Below are positions 26,983-37,500 of a DNA stretch of 64,000 nucleotides, piece after piece (within the stretch, counting starts at the first letter, position 1; each line of letters opens with the position of its first letter). The DNA lies in assembly GCF_002761755.1 (NCBI RefSeq), contig NZ_PEOG01000019.1:1-64000 (forward strand). Direction: 5' to 3'. The notes beneath the pieces are model-generated. The model was not told where the DNA came from. It did no database searches and saw nothing but the letters and a program-made list of their open reading frames with translations. Both the position numbers and the translations under genes were made by a program. The stretch comes from Roseateles chitinivorans (GTDB taxonomy: Bacteria > Pseudomonadota > Gammaproteobacteria > Burkholderiales > Burkholderiaceae_C).

Positions 26983-29355
26983 TCACACCGCCTCCCTCCC
27001 CATCCCTCTCGCCGCCACCCTCAACAACTGCCGCACCTCCTCCGGCGACACCGGCTTGGTGGCATACCGATCGAACCCCTGCGCCAGCGCCTGCTCCCGC
27101 ATCGCCGCGCCGTCATGCGCCGACAGCGCGACCACGAAGCACGGCGGCTCGCCGCTCAGCTGCTCGTGGCGCCGCAGCGCCTGCACGACCTCGAACCCGC
27201 TCATGCCCGGCATCTCGAGGTCCAGGAACACCGCATCGAAAGCCCGCTCGGACAGCGCCTGCAGCGCCTCGCGCCCCTGCGTCGCCGTGACCACCTCCGC
27301 GCCCGGGAACGGGAAGCAGCGGCGCAGCGCCAGCAGGTTGTACTCGTCGTCGTCCACCAGCAGCACGCTCACCTGCGGCAAGGCCCCCTCGGGCTCGGGC
27401 AGCGGCGCCAGCGGCATCGCCAGCGAGGCCGGGCCGGTCTCGAGGAACTCCGTCTCCTCCGCGCTCGCCGCCTTCAGGCGCAGGATCAGCGTCGTGCCCT
27501 CGCGCTCGCTGGTGCGCAGCAGCACCTCGCCCTGCTGCATGCGCGCCATCAGCCGCGCCGAGTAGGTGCCGAAGCCGCTGCCGTCGCGCTTGCCGTGGCT
27601 GACGTACTTGTCGAAGAAGCGCTCCCGCACCTCGATCGGCACCGCGCCTTCGTTGTGGATGTGCAGGCCGACCCAGCCGGTCTCGACGGTGTCGAACCAC
27701 ACCCGCACCTCGCTGCCCGAAGGCGCCGCCTCCACCGCGTTCTTCAGCAGGTTGGCCAGGATCGAGTAGCACAGCGTCTCCTCGGCCCGCGCTACCGGCC
27801 ACAGTCCCCCGTGGCGCTGCACGCTCACCCGCACCCCATGCGCCGCTTCCAGCGAGGTCAGGTCGGCGCGCACCCGCTGCAGCACCGCCGCCAGGTCCAC
27901 CGGGCCGGGCTGCCAGTCATAGCAGCCTTGCTCCATCTTCATCAGGTCCAGCGACAGGTTCACCATGTTGAGCGCGCGATAGCCGGCACGCTCCACCCGC
28001 CGCAACAGCAGTTGCTGCTCGGGGCTCAGCGGACCCAGCTCGTGCAGCAGCCGCGGTGTCGAGACGATGCTGATCAGCGGCGTCTTCAGGTCGTGCCGGC
28101 TCATGCGGTCGACCTGCTCCCGCAGCTTCACGTTCTCCTTGAGCATCTCGTTCTGCAGCTCGAGCTGACGCGCCTGCGCCGCCGCCAGCAAGGCATGATC
28201 GCGCTCCCGCCGGATGGAGAGCACCTGGTCCGCCAGGCCCAACGTCAGCACCACCGCCTCGCAGACGACGCCCACCGCGTAGAGATGCGGCACATCGGGC
28301 GGGACGCTGACGCCCAGCCCCTGCAGCGCACGCATCAGGCCGGCCGCCGCCAGCGGCCCCCAGCCGACGAGGAAGTACCACGCGTAGCGACTGCCGCGCC
28401 GCGCCACCGCCGCAGCCACCGGCAGCAGCAGCACGCTGACGCTCAGGCTGACCACGGACAGCGCCATGCCGAACCAGTCCCAGTCCAGCGGCAGCACCAG
28501 CAGGCCGCCGGCGAGCAGCACCCCGGCGGTCAGGTCGAAGCCGCGGGCGACGCGCGGCAAGGCGGCGCGCAGGCCGAGGAAGTCCCGCGCGAACGCCACC
28601 ACGCAGCCGACCGACCACGCGCCCAGCGCCCACTGCGTCCGGTGCCCGAAGGGCGCCAGCACGCCGGCGCCCGGCCACGCATAGAGGAAGCCCACGCTCG
28701 CCCCGATGAACAGCAGCAGCGTCACCACATGCAGCGTGTAGAAGCCAAACATGCGCTGGCGCAGCACGACCCAGTAGCCCAGCGCCACCAGCGCGAAGGC
28801 GCCCAGCAAGGCCGACAGCACGGACATCCGCACCAGCTTGTTGCGGTCGCGCGCTTCCCAGGTCGGGCCGTCCAGCAGACGCAGGGTGAGCGGCGTCGGC
28901 AGGCGGTCCTCGACATGCAGCCACAGCACCTCGCCCGCCTTCAGCGTGGCGGGTAGGGGAAAGGACAGCGCCAGCGACGAGGCCTCGCCGTCCGCGGGCA
29001 CCTTCAGCTTGCTGCGTACCAGCCGACGACCGTCGGGCAGCACCAGCGTTACCCGGGGCGCCAGCGGTGTCTCCACCATCAGCACCGGCGCCTGCGGCAT
29101 GGCGGAGGAGAAGCGCAGTTGCACCCAGCTGCCGCGATCGCGGTCGGGCAGCGTGGCGCGTATGGCGGCTACGTCGCAGCCCAGGGGCGTCAGGGCAGTG
29201 CCGGCGGGCGGCAGGGCGGCGACGGGGAGGTCCTGGGCGACCCAGTCGGCGCAGAAGCCGGCGTCCGCGCGCGCGGGCAGGGCCGTCAGGGCGCCCAGCA
29301 GGAGCAGGACCCAGGGCAGCAGGCGGGCGACGACAGATGGCAGGAGGGCGTGCAC
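26983..29355 (-). CDS. Hybrid sensor histidine kinase, 7TMR-DISM type
   Basis: About 790 residues. A hydrophobic N-terminus (VARLLPWVLLLLGALTALPARA) leads to a periplasmic 7TMR-DISM sensor (to about residue 165), about seven membrane helices (residues 175-395), a coiled coil, a HisKA domain with H-box RMSRHDLKTPL, an HATPase domain (ILANLLKNAVEAA; GSGFGTYSARLM) and a C-terminal receiver (VLLVDDDEYN; phospho-Asp in AVFLDLEMPGMSG; Lys in ATKPVS). No ATG opens the signal sequence, so a GTG at 29355 is proposed; the true start is uncertain. It is divergent from the lone receiver gene. A hybrid kinase needs an Hpt partner, and one is fused to the regulator at 52902. Confidence 0.88.
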   Translation of the reverse strand: MHALLPSVVARLLPWVLLLLGALTALPARADAGFCADWVAQDLPVAALPPAGTALTPLGCDVAAIRATLPDRDRGSWVQLRFSSAMPQAPVLMVETPLAPRVTLVLPDGRRLVRSKLKVPADGEASSLALSFPLPATLKAGEVLWLHVEDRLPTPLTLRLLDGPTWEARDRNKLVRMSVLSALLGAFALVALGYWVVLRQRMFGFYTLHVVTLLLFIGASVGFLYAWPGAGVLAPFGHRTQWALGAWSVGCVVAFARDFLGLRAALPRVARGFDLTAGVLLAGGLLVLPLDWDWFGMALSVVSLSVSVLLLPVAAAVARRGSRYAWYFLVGWGPLAAAGLMRALQGLGVSVPPDVPHLYAVGVVCEAVVLTLGLADQVLSIRRERDHALLAAAQARQLELQNEMLKENVKLREQVDRMSRHDLKTPLISIVSTPRLLHELGPLSPEQQLLLRRVERAGYRALNMVNLSLDLMKMEQGCYDWQPGPVDLAAVLQRVRADLTSLEAAHGVRVSVQRHGGLWPVARAEETLCYSILANLLKNAVEAAPSGSEVRVWFDTVETGWVGLHIHNEGAVPIEVRERFFDKYVSHGKRDGSGFGTYSARLMARMQQGEVLLRTSEREGTTLILRLKAASAEETEFLETGPASLAMPLAPLPEPEGALPQVSVLLVDDDEYNLLALRRCFPFPGAEVVTATQGREALQALSERAFDAVFLDLEMPGMSGFEVVQALRRHEQLSGEPPCFVVALSAHDGAAMREQALAQGFDRYATKPVSPEEVRQLLRVAARGMGREAV

Positions 29356-29520
29356 GGGCGGGCGGACGAAACAGCGGACGAAGCGGCGGATGAAGGCGGA
29401 GGCGGCGCGGGCAGGATAGCAACGGCGGCGCGCCGCGCGCAGCGCGACGACCGCGCTCTCCGCGATTCCTACACACTTCGCCGCCACACTGCGGCCGTGC
29501 GCCTCCTCCCGCCCAGCCCC

Positions 29521-29913
29521 ATGACCTCGCGCCGCAAGCTGCTGCTGATCGACGACGACCAGGCCATCACCGACTGCCTGTGCATCGTGCTGGGCGGCCG
29601 CTACGACGTGGCGGTGCTGCATCAGCCGGAGCAGGCGCTGGCGGCCGTGCGGCGCGAGCGGCCCGACCTGATCGTCTGTGACCTGGAGATGCCGGGCATG
29701 GACGGCGGCGACGTGGCACGCACCCTCGCCCAGACGCCGGACACCGCGTCGGTCGCGCTGATGTTCCTGACCGGCGCCTACACGCCGGCCGAGTTCAGCG
29801 CCCGGGGCGATGCGCTCGACGGCCATCCCGGGCAGTCGAAGCAGGCGCCGCTGGGCGACATCGTCGCCCGCGTCCACGCCGAGGTGGACGCCGCGCTCAG
29901 AAGGACCGGCTGA
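29521..29913 (+). CDS. Single-domain response regulator (receiver)
   Basis: A 130-residue CheY-like receiver. The acidic pocket (LLLIDDDQAIT), the phospho-Asp (LIVCDLEMPGMDG), the conserved Thr (FLTGAY) and a Lys late in the domain (QSKQAPL) are all present; there is no output domain. It is read away from the hybrid kinase gene across a 165-bp shared promoter region and converges on the tpsB transporter gene with a 17-bp overlap. It probably passes or drains phosphate in the same signalling path. Confidence 0.87.
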   Translation: MTSRRKLLLIDDDQAITDCLCIVLGGRYDVAVLHQPEQALAAVRRERPDLIVCDLEMPGMDGGDVARTLAQTPDTASVALMFLTGAYTPAEFSARGDALDGHPGQSKQAPLGDIVARVHAEVDAALRRTG

Positions 29914-31579
29914 GGCGCACGTAGGCGTGCCAGCCGCGCTGCTCCGGCACCACGGTGCTGAGCTCGCGGCCGGCGGTCAGGCTGAGCGTCAGGCCCTGCC
30001 AGCCGGACCAGTTCGCGCCCAGGCCCGCGGCGGTCGGACGCACGCTGGGATTGATCGAGCGCACCCGGCTGGTGTCGACGAAGGCGAACAGATCCACCCG
30101 CGTGCCTCCCGGCGACCAGCCGTCGGCGTGCAGTTCCCAGCCTGTGGTGAAGCCCTCGTCGCCGCTGATCTGGCCGGGCTCATAGCCGCGCACCGATACC
30201 GGCCCGCCCACCGAGAAGGCCAGCGCGCCGGGCAGGCTCTTGCGGTTGCTGAGCTGCCAGCTCAGTTGCCCCAGCACGTACCAATCCTGAGCGAAGCGCC
30301 AGGCGAGGGTGCTGTCGCCGGTGAACAGGGTGGCGTTGATCGATTGATCCGGCAGCAGCTTGTTGCGGGCACGCGCCTGCGTCAGCACCGGGTTGAAGTT
30401 CCATTGCCAGCCGGCGCCGGTGACGGTCAGCGGCGCGCCGATGTTCAGCCGCGTCACCTGGTAGCGGCTCACCGCGGCGCCGGCCACGTCGTTGCCGGAG
30501 TCGGCTACCTGGACGCTGCCGGTGGCGCTCCACCACCAGGTGTCGGCGGAGTGCGCCAGCACGCTGGCGTCCAGGCCGACGCTGTGGCCGCTGCCCTTGA
30601 CATTCAGCGCGGCGAAGTCGCCGGCCACCATGCGGGTGCTACTGGCCGAGGCGGAGCCGCCGAAGCGCCAGCCGCTGGTGCCCGCCGGGGCCGAGTACGA
30701 CAGGGACAGCGCCCGCGTCCCGCGCGAGCCGCTGACATGGCCCACCGCCCGGTCGCCTTCGCTGAGCAGCGCCTGGCGGCGCAGCACGACACCGGCCTCG
30801 GCGCGGCCGGTGCTGGCGTAGCCGTAGTTGTCGACGAAGACCTGGCCGCTGGTGCGGGCCGGCTCCTGCACCGCCAGGACCAGGTCGGTCTCGCCGAAGG
30901 CCTGACCCGCTTTCAGCGAGGCCTGCAGGCGCGCGTCGTTGACGCGATTGAAGCGGGCGAGGTCGGCCTCCAGCCGGCGCGCATCCACGTCGCCACCGGG
31001 CTGGACGCCGCCGACCCAACCGCGCACCCAGCCGTCCGACAGGTAGCGGTTCTCCGCCACCAGCACCTGGCCGACCCGCCCCTCGACCAGCTGCACCACC
31101 ACCGTGCCGTCCTGCACCTGCTGCTCCGGCAGCGTCGCGGCGGCGGTGTAGATGCCCAGGTCGCGATAGAGCTGGTTCACCCGCTCCAGCAGCGCCTGCA
31201 GATCGCTCCAGCGGATCGGCTTGCCCAGCAGCGGCTGGGTCAGCGTCGCCAGCTGCTCGCGCTGCAGATGGCGGGAGGCGCTGAAGCGCACCCGTTGCAG
31301 CACGAACGAGGGACCGTCGTCGGTCGCGGCGGCGGGCTTGCCGTCGCGCTTCGCCGGCGGCGCGGCCTCGCGCTGCTGCAGCTGTTGCTCGCGGCGCAGG
31401 CGCTCCTGCTCCTGCAGCGCCGGATCGGCGGCGGGCGGCAGCACCGGCGGCGCGGATTGCGCGCGGGCGATCGTCGGCAGGACAGCGGGCGCCAGGGCGG
31501 CGCCGGCCAGCGCCAGCGCTGGCCAGGAACGGGAGAACTTCGACACGGGCAAGGGCCTTCTTCCAAACATCTGAATCAT
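29897..31579 (-). CDS. Two-partner secretion outer-membrane transporter (ShlB/FhaC/HecB family)
   Basis: A 560-residue TpsB protein. A signal peptide (to about residue 40) precedes a Gln/Glu/Arg-rich helix, a POTRA_2 domain (FVLQRVRFSASRHLQREQL; VNQLYRDLGIYTAAATLPEQ) and a second POTRA-like part. A 16-strand-type barrel follows, with the family VRGYEPG motif (SVGGPVSVRGYEPGQISGD) and a C-terminal Phe. It starts 5 bp after the adhesin stop, so it is the cognate exporter of that protein. It would thread the giant adhesin across the outer membrane from its N-terminal TPS domain. Confidence 0.92.
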   Translation of the reverse strand: MIQMFGRRPLPVSKFSRSWPALALAGAALAPAVLPTIARAQSAPPVLPPAADPALQEQERLRREQQLQQREAAPPAKRDGKPAAATDDGPSFVLQRVRFSASRHLQREQLATLTQPLLGKPIRWSDLQALLERVNQLYRDLGIYTAAATLPEQQVQDGTVVVQLVEGRVGQVLVAENRYLSDGWVRGWVGGVQPGGDVDARRLEADLARFNRVNDARLQASLKAGQAFGETDLVLAVQEPARTSGQVFVDNYGYASTGRAEAGVVLRRQALLSEGDRAVGHVSGSRGTRALSLSYSAPAGTSGWRFGGSASASSTRMVAGDFAALNVKGSGHSVGLDASVLAHSADTWWWSATGSVQVADSGNDVAGAAVSRYQVTRLNIGAPLTVTGAGWQWNFNPVLTQARARNKLLPDQSINATLFTGDSTLAWRFAQDWYVLGQLSWQLSNRKSLPGALAFSVGGPVSVRGYEPGQISGDEGFTTGWELHADGWSPGGTRVDLFAFVDTSRVRSINPSVRPTAAGLGANWSGWQGLTLSLTAGRELSTVVPEQRGWHAYVRLSRSF

Positions 31580-31584
31580 CCGGA

Positions 31585-34500
31585 TCAGCGCGAGGCGATC
31601 GGTTCACCGATCACGATCTCGTCGCGGTTCTCGGTGGCGCGGTGGCCGTCACGCGCGGCGTCTCCGCCGGCATCGCGGGCGGTGGCGTTGCGATCGGTGC
31701 GCTCGGCGAGGCGATCGGCGGCGCGTGCCGCCGCGAGGGCGGCCGCCAGGGCGGGCATGCCCTCGAGGTTCACCGCGGGCACCAGCGTGCCGCCCCAGCT
31801 CAACAGCGGCATGCCGGTGACCGGCGGCAGCGAGGGCGCGGGCACGCGCCAGCTGTTGCCGGCGACTTCCTGCGACAGGTGCTCGGTGCTCATGCGGTAG
31901 AAGGCCTGCTGGGCCACCAGCTTGTCTTCGGTGGCGCGGTGGAAGTAGAGCGCCAGCGGGGACTGGAAGCGCGTGACGAGGGCATCGGTGTAGAGCGCGT
32001 TGCCCTGCAACTGCAGCCAGAACCGGTCCTGGGGCGTGATCAGCTGCGCGTCGGCGGGACGCGCGGCGGCGCTCACGTTGTCCAGGCTGATGGTCACGGC
32101 CGGCGTCTTGATCCTCAGCTCGCCGCTCGCACTGGCATCGCGCAGCGCCACCTCGGCGGGCAGCGTCAGCTGGCCGTCGCGGGTGGAGAGCCGGGTGATG
32201 TCGACCTTCTGCGTGCCGGTGACGGTCAGCGCGATCTCCTCGGCGCGGGTGCCGTCGCGGCCGGTCAGCGACAGCGTGGTGACCGGCGCGCCGGCGCCGT
32301 CCACGCCCAGCGCGATGCGTGGCGCTTCCACCGTCAGCGGTCCGCCGTCGAGCAGCGTGAGGCCCCCGACCTCGAGCGAGTCGCGCGAGCTCAGCGAGCC
32401 GCCGCGCAGCGTCATCTGGCCGGCCGCGAGACGGCCGTCGATCCACAGGTTCGGATTGCCGATCAGGTGGTCGACGCTGAGGCTGCCCTTCACCGTCATC
32501 GTGACGGTGCCATTGGCCGCGCTGATCAGCGGCGAGTACAGATCGCGCTCGACGACCAGGTGGATGTCGCCGCTGCCGGTGGCCACGCTCAGCCACGGCA
32601 GGTCGACCACCAGCGGATCGCCGATGCCCAGGCCGGCCTTGAGGTCGGTGCGGGTGCCGGCGGAGGTCCGCAGATGCACCGCGGCATCGGGGCGGCCGAG
32701 CAGCTTGCCGCCGGCCTGGACCGACAGCGCATCGCCATGCCCGGTGACGGCCGCCAGCAGCACGTCGCCGCTGGCCTGCAGCCGCAGGTCGCCTGCCACC
32801 TGCAAGGTGCTGCCCTGGCCCATCCGCCATGCCGCGGACTCGCTGCTGAACGCGCCGCCAGCGGTGAGGTCGCGGCCGTCGGCGAGCTGCGTCGCGCCGC
32901 CGCTCTTCAAGGCGACGTCGCCGCCCGCGGCCACGCCGGCTTGCAGCGCGAGGTCCTCGCCCGCAGCGACAGACAGGTCGCCGCCGACGTGGAGCTGGTC
33001 CAGCTGCGCCCCACCCACAGCCCGCAGGCTGGCATCGCGGCCGGTCGCGAGCAGGCTGCCCGCTTCCATGACCACGGCGTGGGCGCCGAGCTGCAAGGCA
33101 CCGCCCACGCGCATCGCGCGGCCGGCGCCGAGGCGAGCCTCGCCCCCGGCCTCGACCGCGGCGTTGCCGCCGACGGTGAGCTGCTCGCCGATGTGGAGGT
33201 CGCCGCCGGCTTGCAGCGCGAGGTCGCCGCCGATGTCGACCTGCTTGTTGAGGCGCACGTCGCCACCGGCTTGCAGGGCGAGGCCGCCACCGACATTGAC
33301 TTGCTCGTTGACGCGCACGTCGCCACCGGCGTGCAGCGCGAGGCTGCCACCGGCATTGACTTGCGCGTTGACGCGCACGTCGCCACCGGCCTGCAGCGCG
33401 AGGTCGCCGCCGACGTCGACCTGCTTGTTGACGTGCACGTCGCCGCCGGCTCGCAGCGCGAGGCCGCCACTGGCGTTGACCTGCTCGTTGACGCGCACGT
33501 CGCCGCCGGCTTGCAGCGCGAGCTCGCCCTTCGTCGTCACCTGTCCGTCGAGGCTCACGCCATGGCCGGCCTTGATCGCCAGGTCGCCGCCAGCGCTCAG
33601 CGCCGCGAGCGTCTGCGCACCCGTGGTGGAGAGCGACAGCGCGCCACCCGTGGTCATCGAGCTGCCTGCATCCATCGTGAGCGAGTCGGCCTTCAGCTGC
33701 GTCGCACCGCCCGCCGTCATGGCGCTGTCCACGCCCATCGTCACGGTGGCGGCGTTGAGCGTGATCGTGTCCCCACTGCGCAGCGCCGCGCCGGCGGCGA
33801 GTTGGACGGCCCCAGCGTCGATCGACACCTGGCCCGCCTGCATGCCGCTGTTCAGCGCGACCCCGCCCGATGCCTGCACCGTCAACGCGCCTTGCGAGAT
33901 CCAGCCGCCATCGACCGCGAGGCGGTCCCCCAGCAGCGAGGCCGAGCCCTGCACCGACACGGCGTCCCGCGTTTGCACCGCGCCTCGTGCCTGCAAGGCG
34001 AGACCGCCACCACTTTCCAGCCGCGCCAGCCGGACATCGCCATCGGCGACGACCATCATGTCGCCGCCCGATCGCAGCAGGCTCGCGTCGCCGGCTTCCA
34101 GGGTGCGGGCCTGAACGTCCAGTCGTCCACCGGCGCCCAGGGTCACGCCCGGCGCGAGGAGGAGCGCATCGCCCGCCACCAGGGCGATATCGCGTGAAGC
34201 CAGCATCTCGCCGTTCAACGAGACGCGGCCGCCCGCGGCCAGCGACAGCGCGCCGCCGGTCGTCACCTGCGCCAGGACCTGCTCGCCGCGGGTGCGCAGC
34301 ACCAGGTCGCCGTCCGCGGCGATGCGGCTGCCGGTCGCCATGCCCAGCGAGCCCGCGTCGATGTTCAAGCCGCCGGCGGCCGAGAGCGGCACATCCGCCG
34401 AGATCGTCACCGCCTCCGCGTCGACCGACACGCTGCCGGCCTGGACCGCGCGGTTCAGCGCCACCGTCCGGTCCGCGCGCACCCGCAGCGCTCCGGCCGA

Positions 34501-37500
34501 GTTCCAGTCGCCGTCGACGCTCAGGTCCCGCAGGCGCAACTGCGCGTCGCCATTCACGCCGACGCGGTCGGTCAGCGTCACCGCGCCGCCCGCCTGCAGC
34601 GCGAGCGCGCCGCCCACGTCCAGCAATGCCAGCGTGACGCCGTTGTCGCTGACGAGCTGCATGTCCGCGCCCGAGGCGATGCGGCTGCCCAGGCCGGCTT
34701 GCAGGCTGGCCGCCTGCAGAGACAGGGAACCGCCCGCCTGAACCAGCGTGCCAGGGGCCACCTCGATCGCACCACCGGCCATGCCGATCAGCGACTGACC
34801 GGCCACCGCCTGCTCCCGCAGCGACAGATCGCCGCCCGCCTGCAGCAGCAGGTCGGAACCGGCCTTCAGTCGTGCGATCGACTGGCTGCCCTGCGAGATC
34901 AGTTGCATCGCGCCGGCGGCTTCCAGCGCACTGCCGGCGCCCATCGCGATGCCACCGGCGTTGACCGTCAGCGCGCCCGCGGCGTTCGCCGCGACGCCAT
35001 CGGCCAAGTTCAGGTCGCTCGCGTTCAGCGTCAGGTTCGCCGCATACAGGCCGCTGTTCAGCGTCAGGCCCCGCGTCGCCGAGGCACGCAGGTCACCGCT
35101 GGAGAACCAGCCGCCGTCGACGGCCAGCGATTGCGCATTCACCTGCGCATGACCCTGCACCGCCGCCGACTCCGCCAGCCGCAGCGCGCCGCCGCTCTGC
35201 AGCAGCAGGTCGCCCAGGACATTCACCCGGGCCAGCGTCTGGTCGCCCAGCGTGACGAGGCGGGCACCGCCGGCACTGTCCAGCAGGCTACCGGTGCCCA
35301 TGAGCAGACGGCCGCTGTCCACCGACAGCGCGCCGCCGCTGGTCAGCGTCACGCCATGGCCGAGCGTGAGGCTGTCGGCGAACAGGGACACATTGAAGGC
35401 CTGGACATCGGCGTCGAGCGCGACGCCGCGGGCCACATGCGCTTCCAGATCGCCGTTCACCGTCCAGCGGCCGGCAACCTGCAGCTCGCCCGCGTCGACG
35501 CGGGCACCGGCCTGGCTGCTCAGTCCTTCGTCGGTGCGCAGCGCGCCGCCGGCCGACAGCGCCAGCGCGCCACCGGACACCGCCTGCGCGAGGCCGAGGT
35601 CGCCGCGCGCGGACAGGGCCATGTCGCCCGCCGACAGGAAGCGGCTGCCGGCGCCCGCCTGCAGCGCATCCGCCTGCACGCTGAGCGCGCGGCCCGACTG
35701 CACGGTGGCCGCCGCGTCGAGGCGCATCGCGCCACCGGCGGAGAGGGCCACCGCGCCGTTGGCATAGGCCGCTTCACGCAGCGTGAGCGCGCCGCCCGCC
35801 TCCAGCACCAGGTCGTTGCCGGCGTAGAGGGTGGCGAGTGTCTGGTCTCCGGTCGTGGTGAGGTGCAGGTCGCTGCCGCTTTGCAGCTGGCTGTGCGCGC
35901 CCATGCCGATGCGTCCGGCGTCCACCGCGATGGACCCGGTGGCTGTCGCATGCACGCCGTCGGCCAGGTCCAGCGAGTCGGCGGTCACGCTCAGCGTCCG
36001 GGCCTTCAACAGCGCCTCGATCGCCACGCCCTGGGTCGCGGTGAGTTGCAGGTCGTTGGCGGAATACCAGGCGCTCTGGAGTCTCAGGCTGTCGGCCTGC
36101 AGACGGCCCAGGCCCTGCACCGAGGTGATGCCAGCGACGCTTGCCGCGCCGCCCGCGCTCAGCAGCAGCTGGCCGCCCGACTGCAGCGCGTCCAGGGCCG
36201 CGCCGCCGAGGCTGGTGATCTGGAGGTCTCCGCCCGACACCAGGCGGTTGCCGTGGCCCGCGGTCACGCTGCCCGCCTGCAGGTCGAGCGCGCCGCGCGC
36301 CTGCACCAGCGAGGCATCGGCCAGCGACAGCGCGCCGCCAGCGCGCAGGCTCATGCCGGCATTGGCGGTGGCGAATTCACCGATCGACAGGGCGCCGCCG
36401 GCCTGCACCGTCGTCGCGCCGCCGGAACGCAGACGCGCCAGCTGCTGGGCGCCGGTGGTCGTGAGCGTCAGCGTGGCGCCCGCGTCGATGCGGCTGCCCG
36501 CCGCCATGCTCAGCGTGTCCGCCGTCACGGCCAGCGATCGACCGCTGTACAGCGAGCCGGCCGCCGACAAGGTGACGGCCTGCCCGGCCGCGGTGGTGCT
36601 CGCCCCCCAGACCGTGCTGTCGATGGTCAGGTCCCGATCGCCTTGCAAGCGCAGGGCACCGCCGGCGGTGAGGCCGCCGTCGATCGTCAGCTGCGCCGCG
36701 CGCAAGGTCGCATCACCGGTCGCCTGCGTCGCCTCCGTCAGCCGGGCATCGCCGGCCGCCTGCAGTTGCAGATGGCGGCCCGCCGTCAGCTGAGCCAGCT
36801 GCAGGTGGCCGTCGCTGGACAGTTGCAGGTCGGTCGTCGCCGCCAGCTGGCTGCCCGCGCCCGCCGTCATCTCGGCGGCCTGCGCCGTCAGCGATCCGCC
36901 CGAGGTCACGGCCACGCCGGCATCGATGGCCAGGCGGTCGGCCGCCATCACGATGGACTGGCTGCCGTGGACGGCGTCCTTGAGCGACAGCGTGCCACCC
37001 GCCTGCAGCGTCAGCCTGCCGCCGGCCGACACCTGGGCCAGCGAGACGTCGGACCGGCCGAAGAGGCCGAGGTCGCCCCCGCTGACCAGGCCGCTGCCCG
37101 CGGCCATGTCGAGGCTGCCGGCGCTGGCCCGCAGCGAGCCGGCCGCCTGCAGGCCAGCGCCGCTCGCGACGAGCAGCTTGCCGGCATCGACCGTGATGTC
37201 ACGCGCCCGCACCCAGTGATGGAGGTCCACATCCCGCGCGGCGATCAGGCCCACGGTGTTGGACGAGCCGAGCTCCCCGTCCAGGCGCAGGCCGTCGGCC
37301 TGCAGCAGTGCATTGCCCTGGACCCAGCCGGATTCGGTCAGGCGGGCCTGGCCGTCCGCGCGCAGGTCCAGCCGACCGCCCACGATCAGCTGCGCGAGCT
37401 GCAGGTCGCCGGTCGTCGTGATCGACGCGTCGCTGGCCGACTGCAGCAGACCGCCGGTGCCGGCGCTCAGGCTGGCACCTTGCAGCGACAGCGCGCCGTT

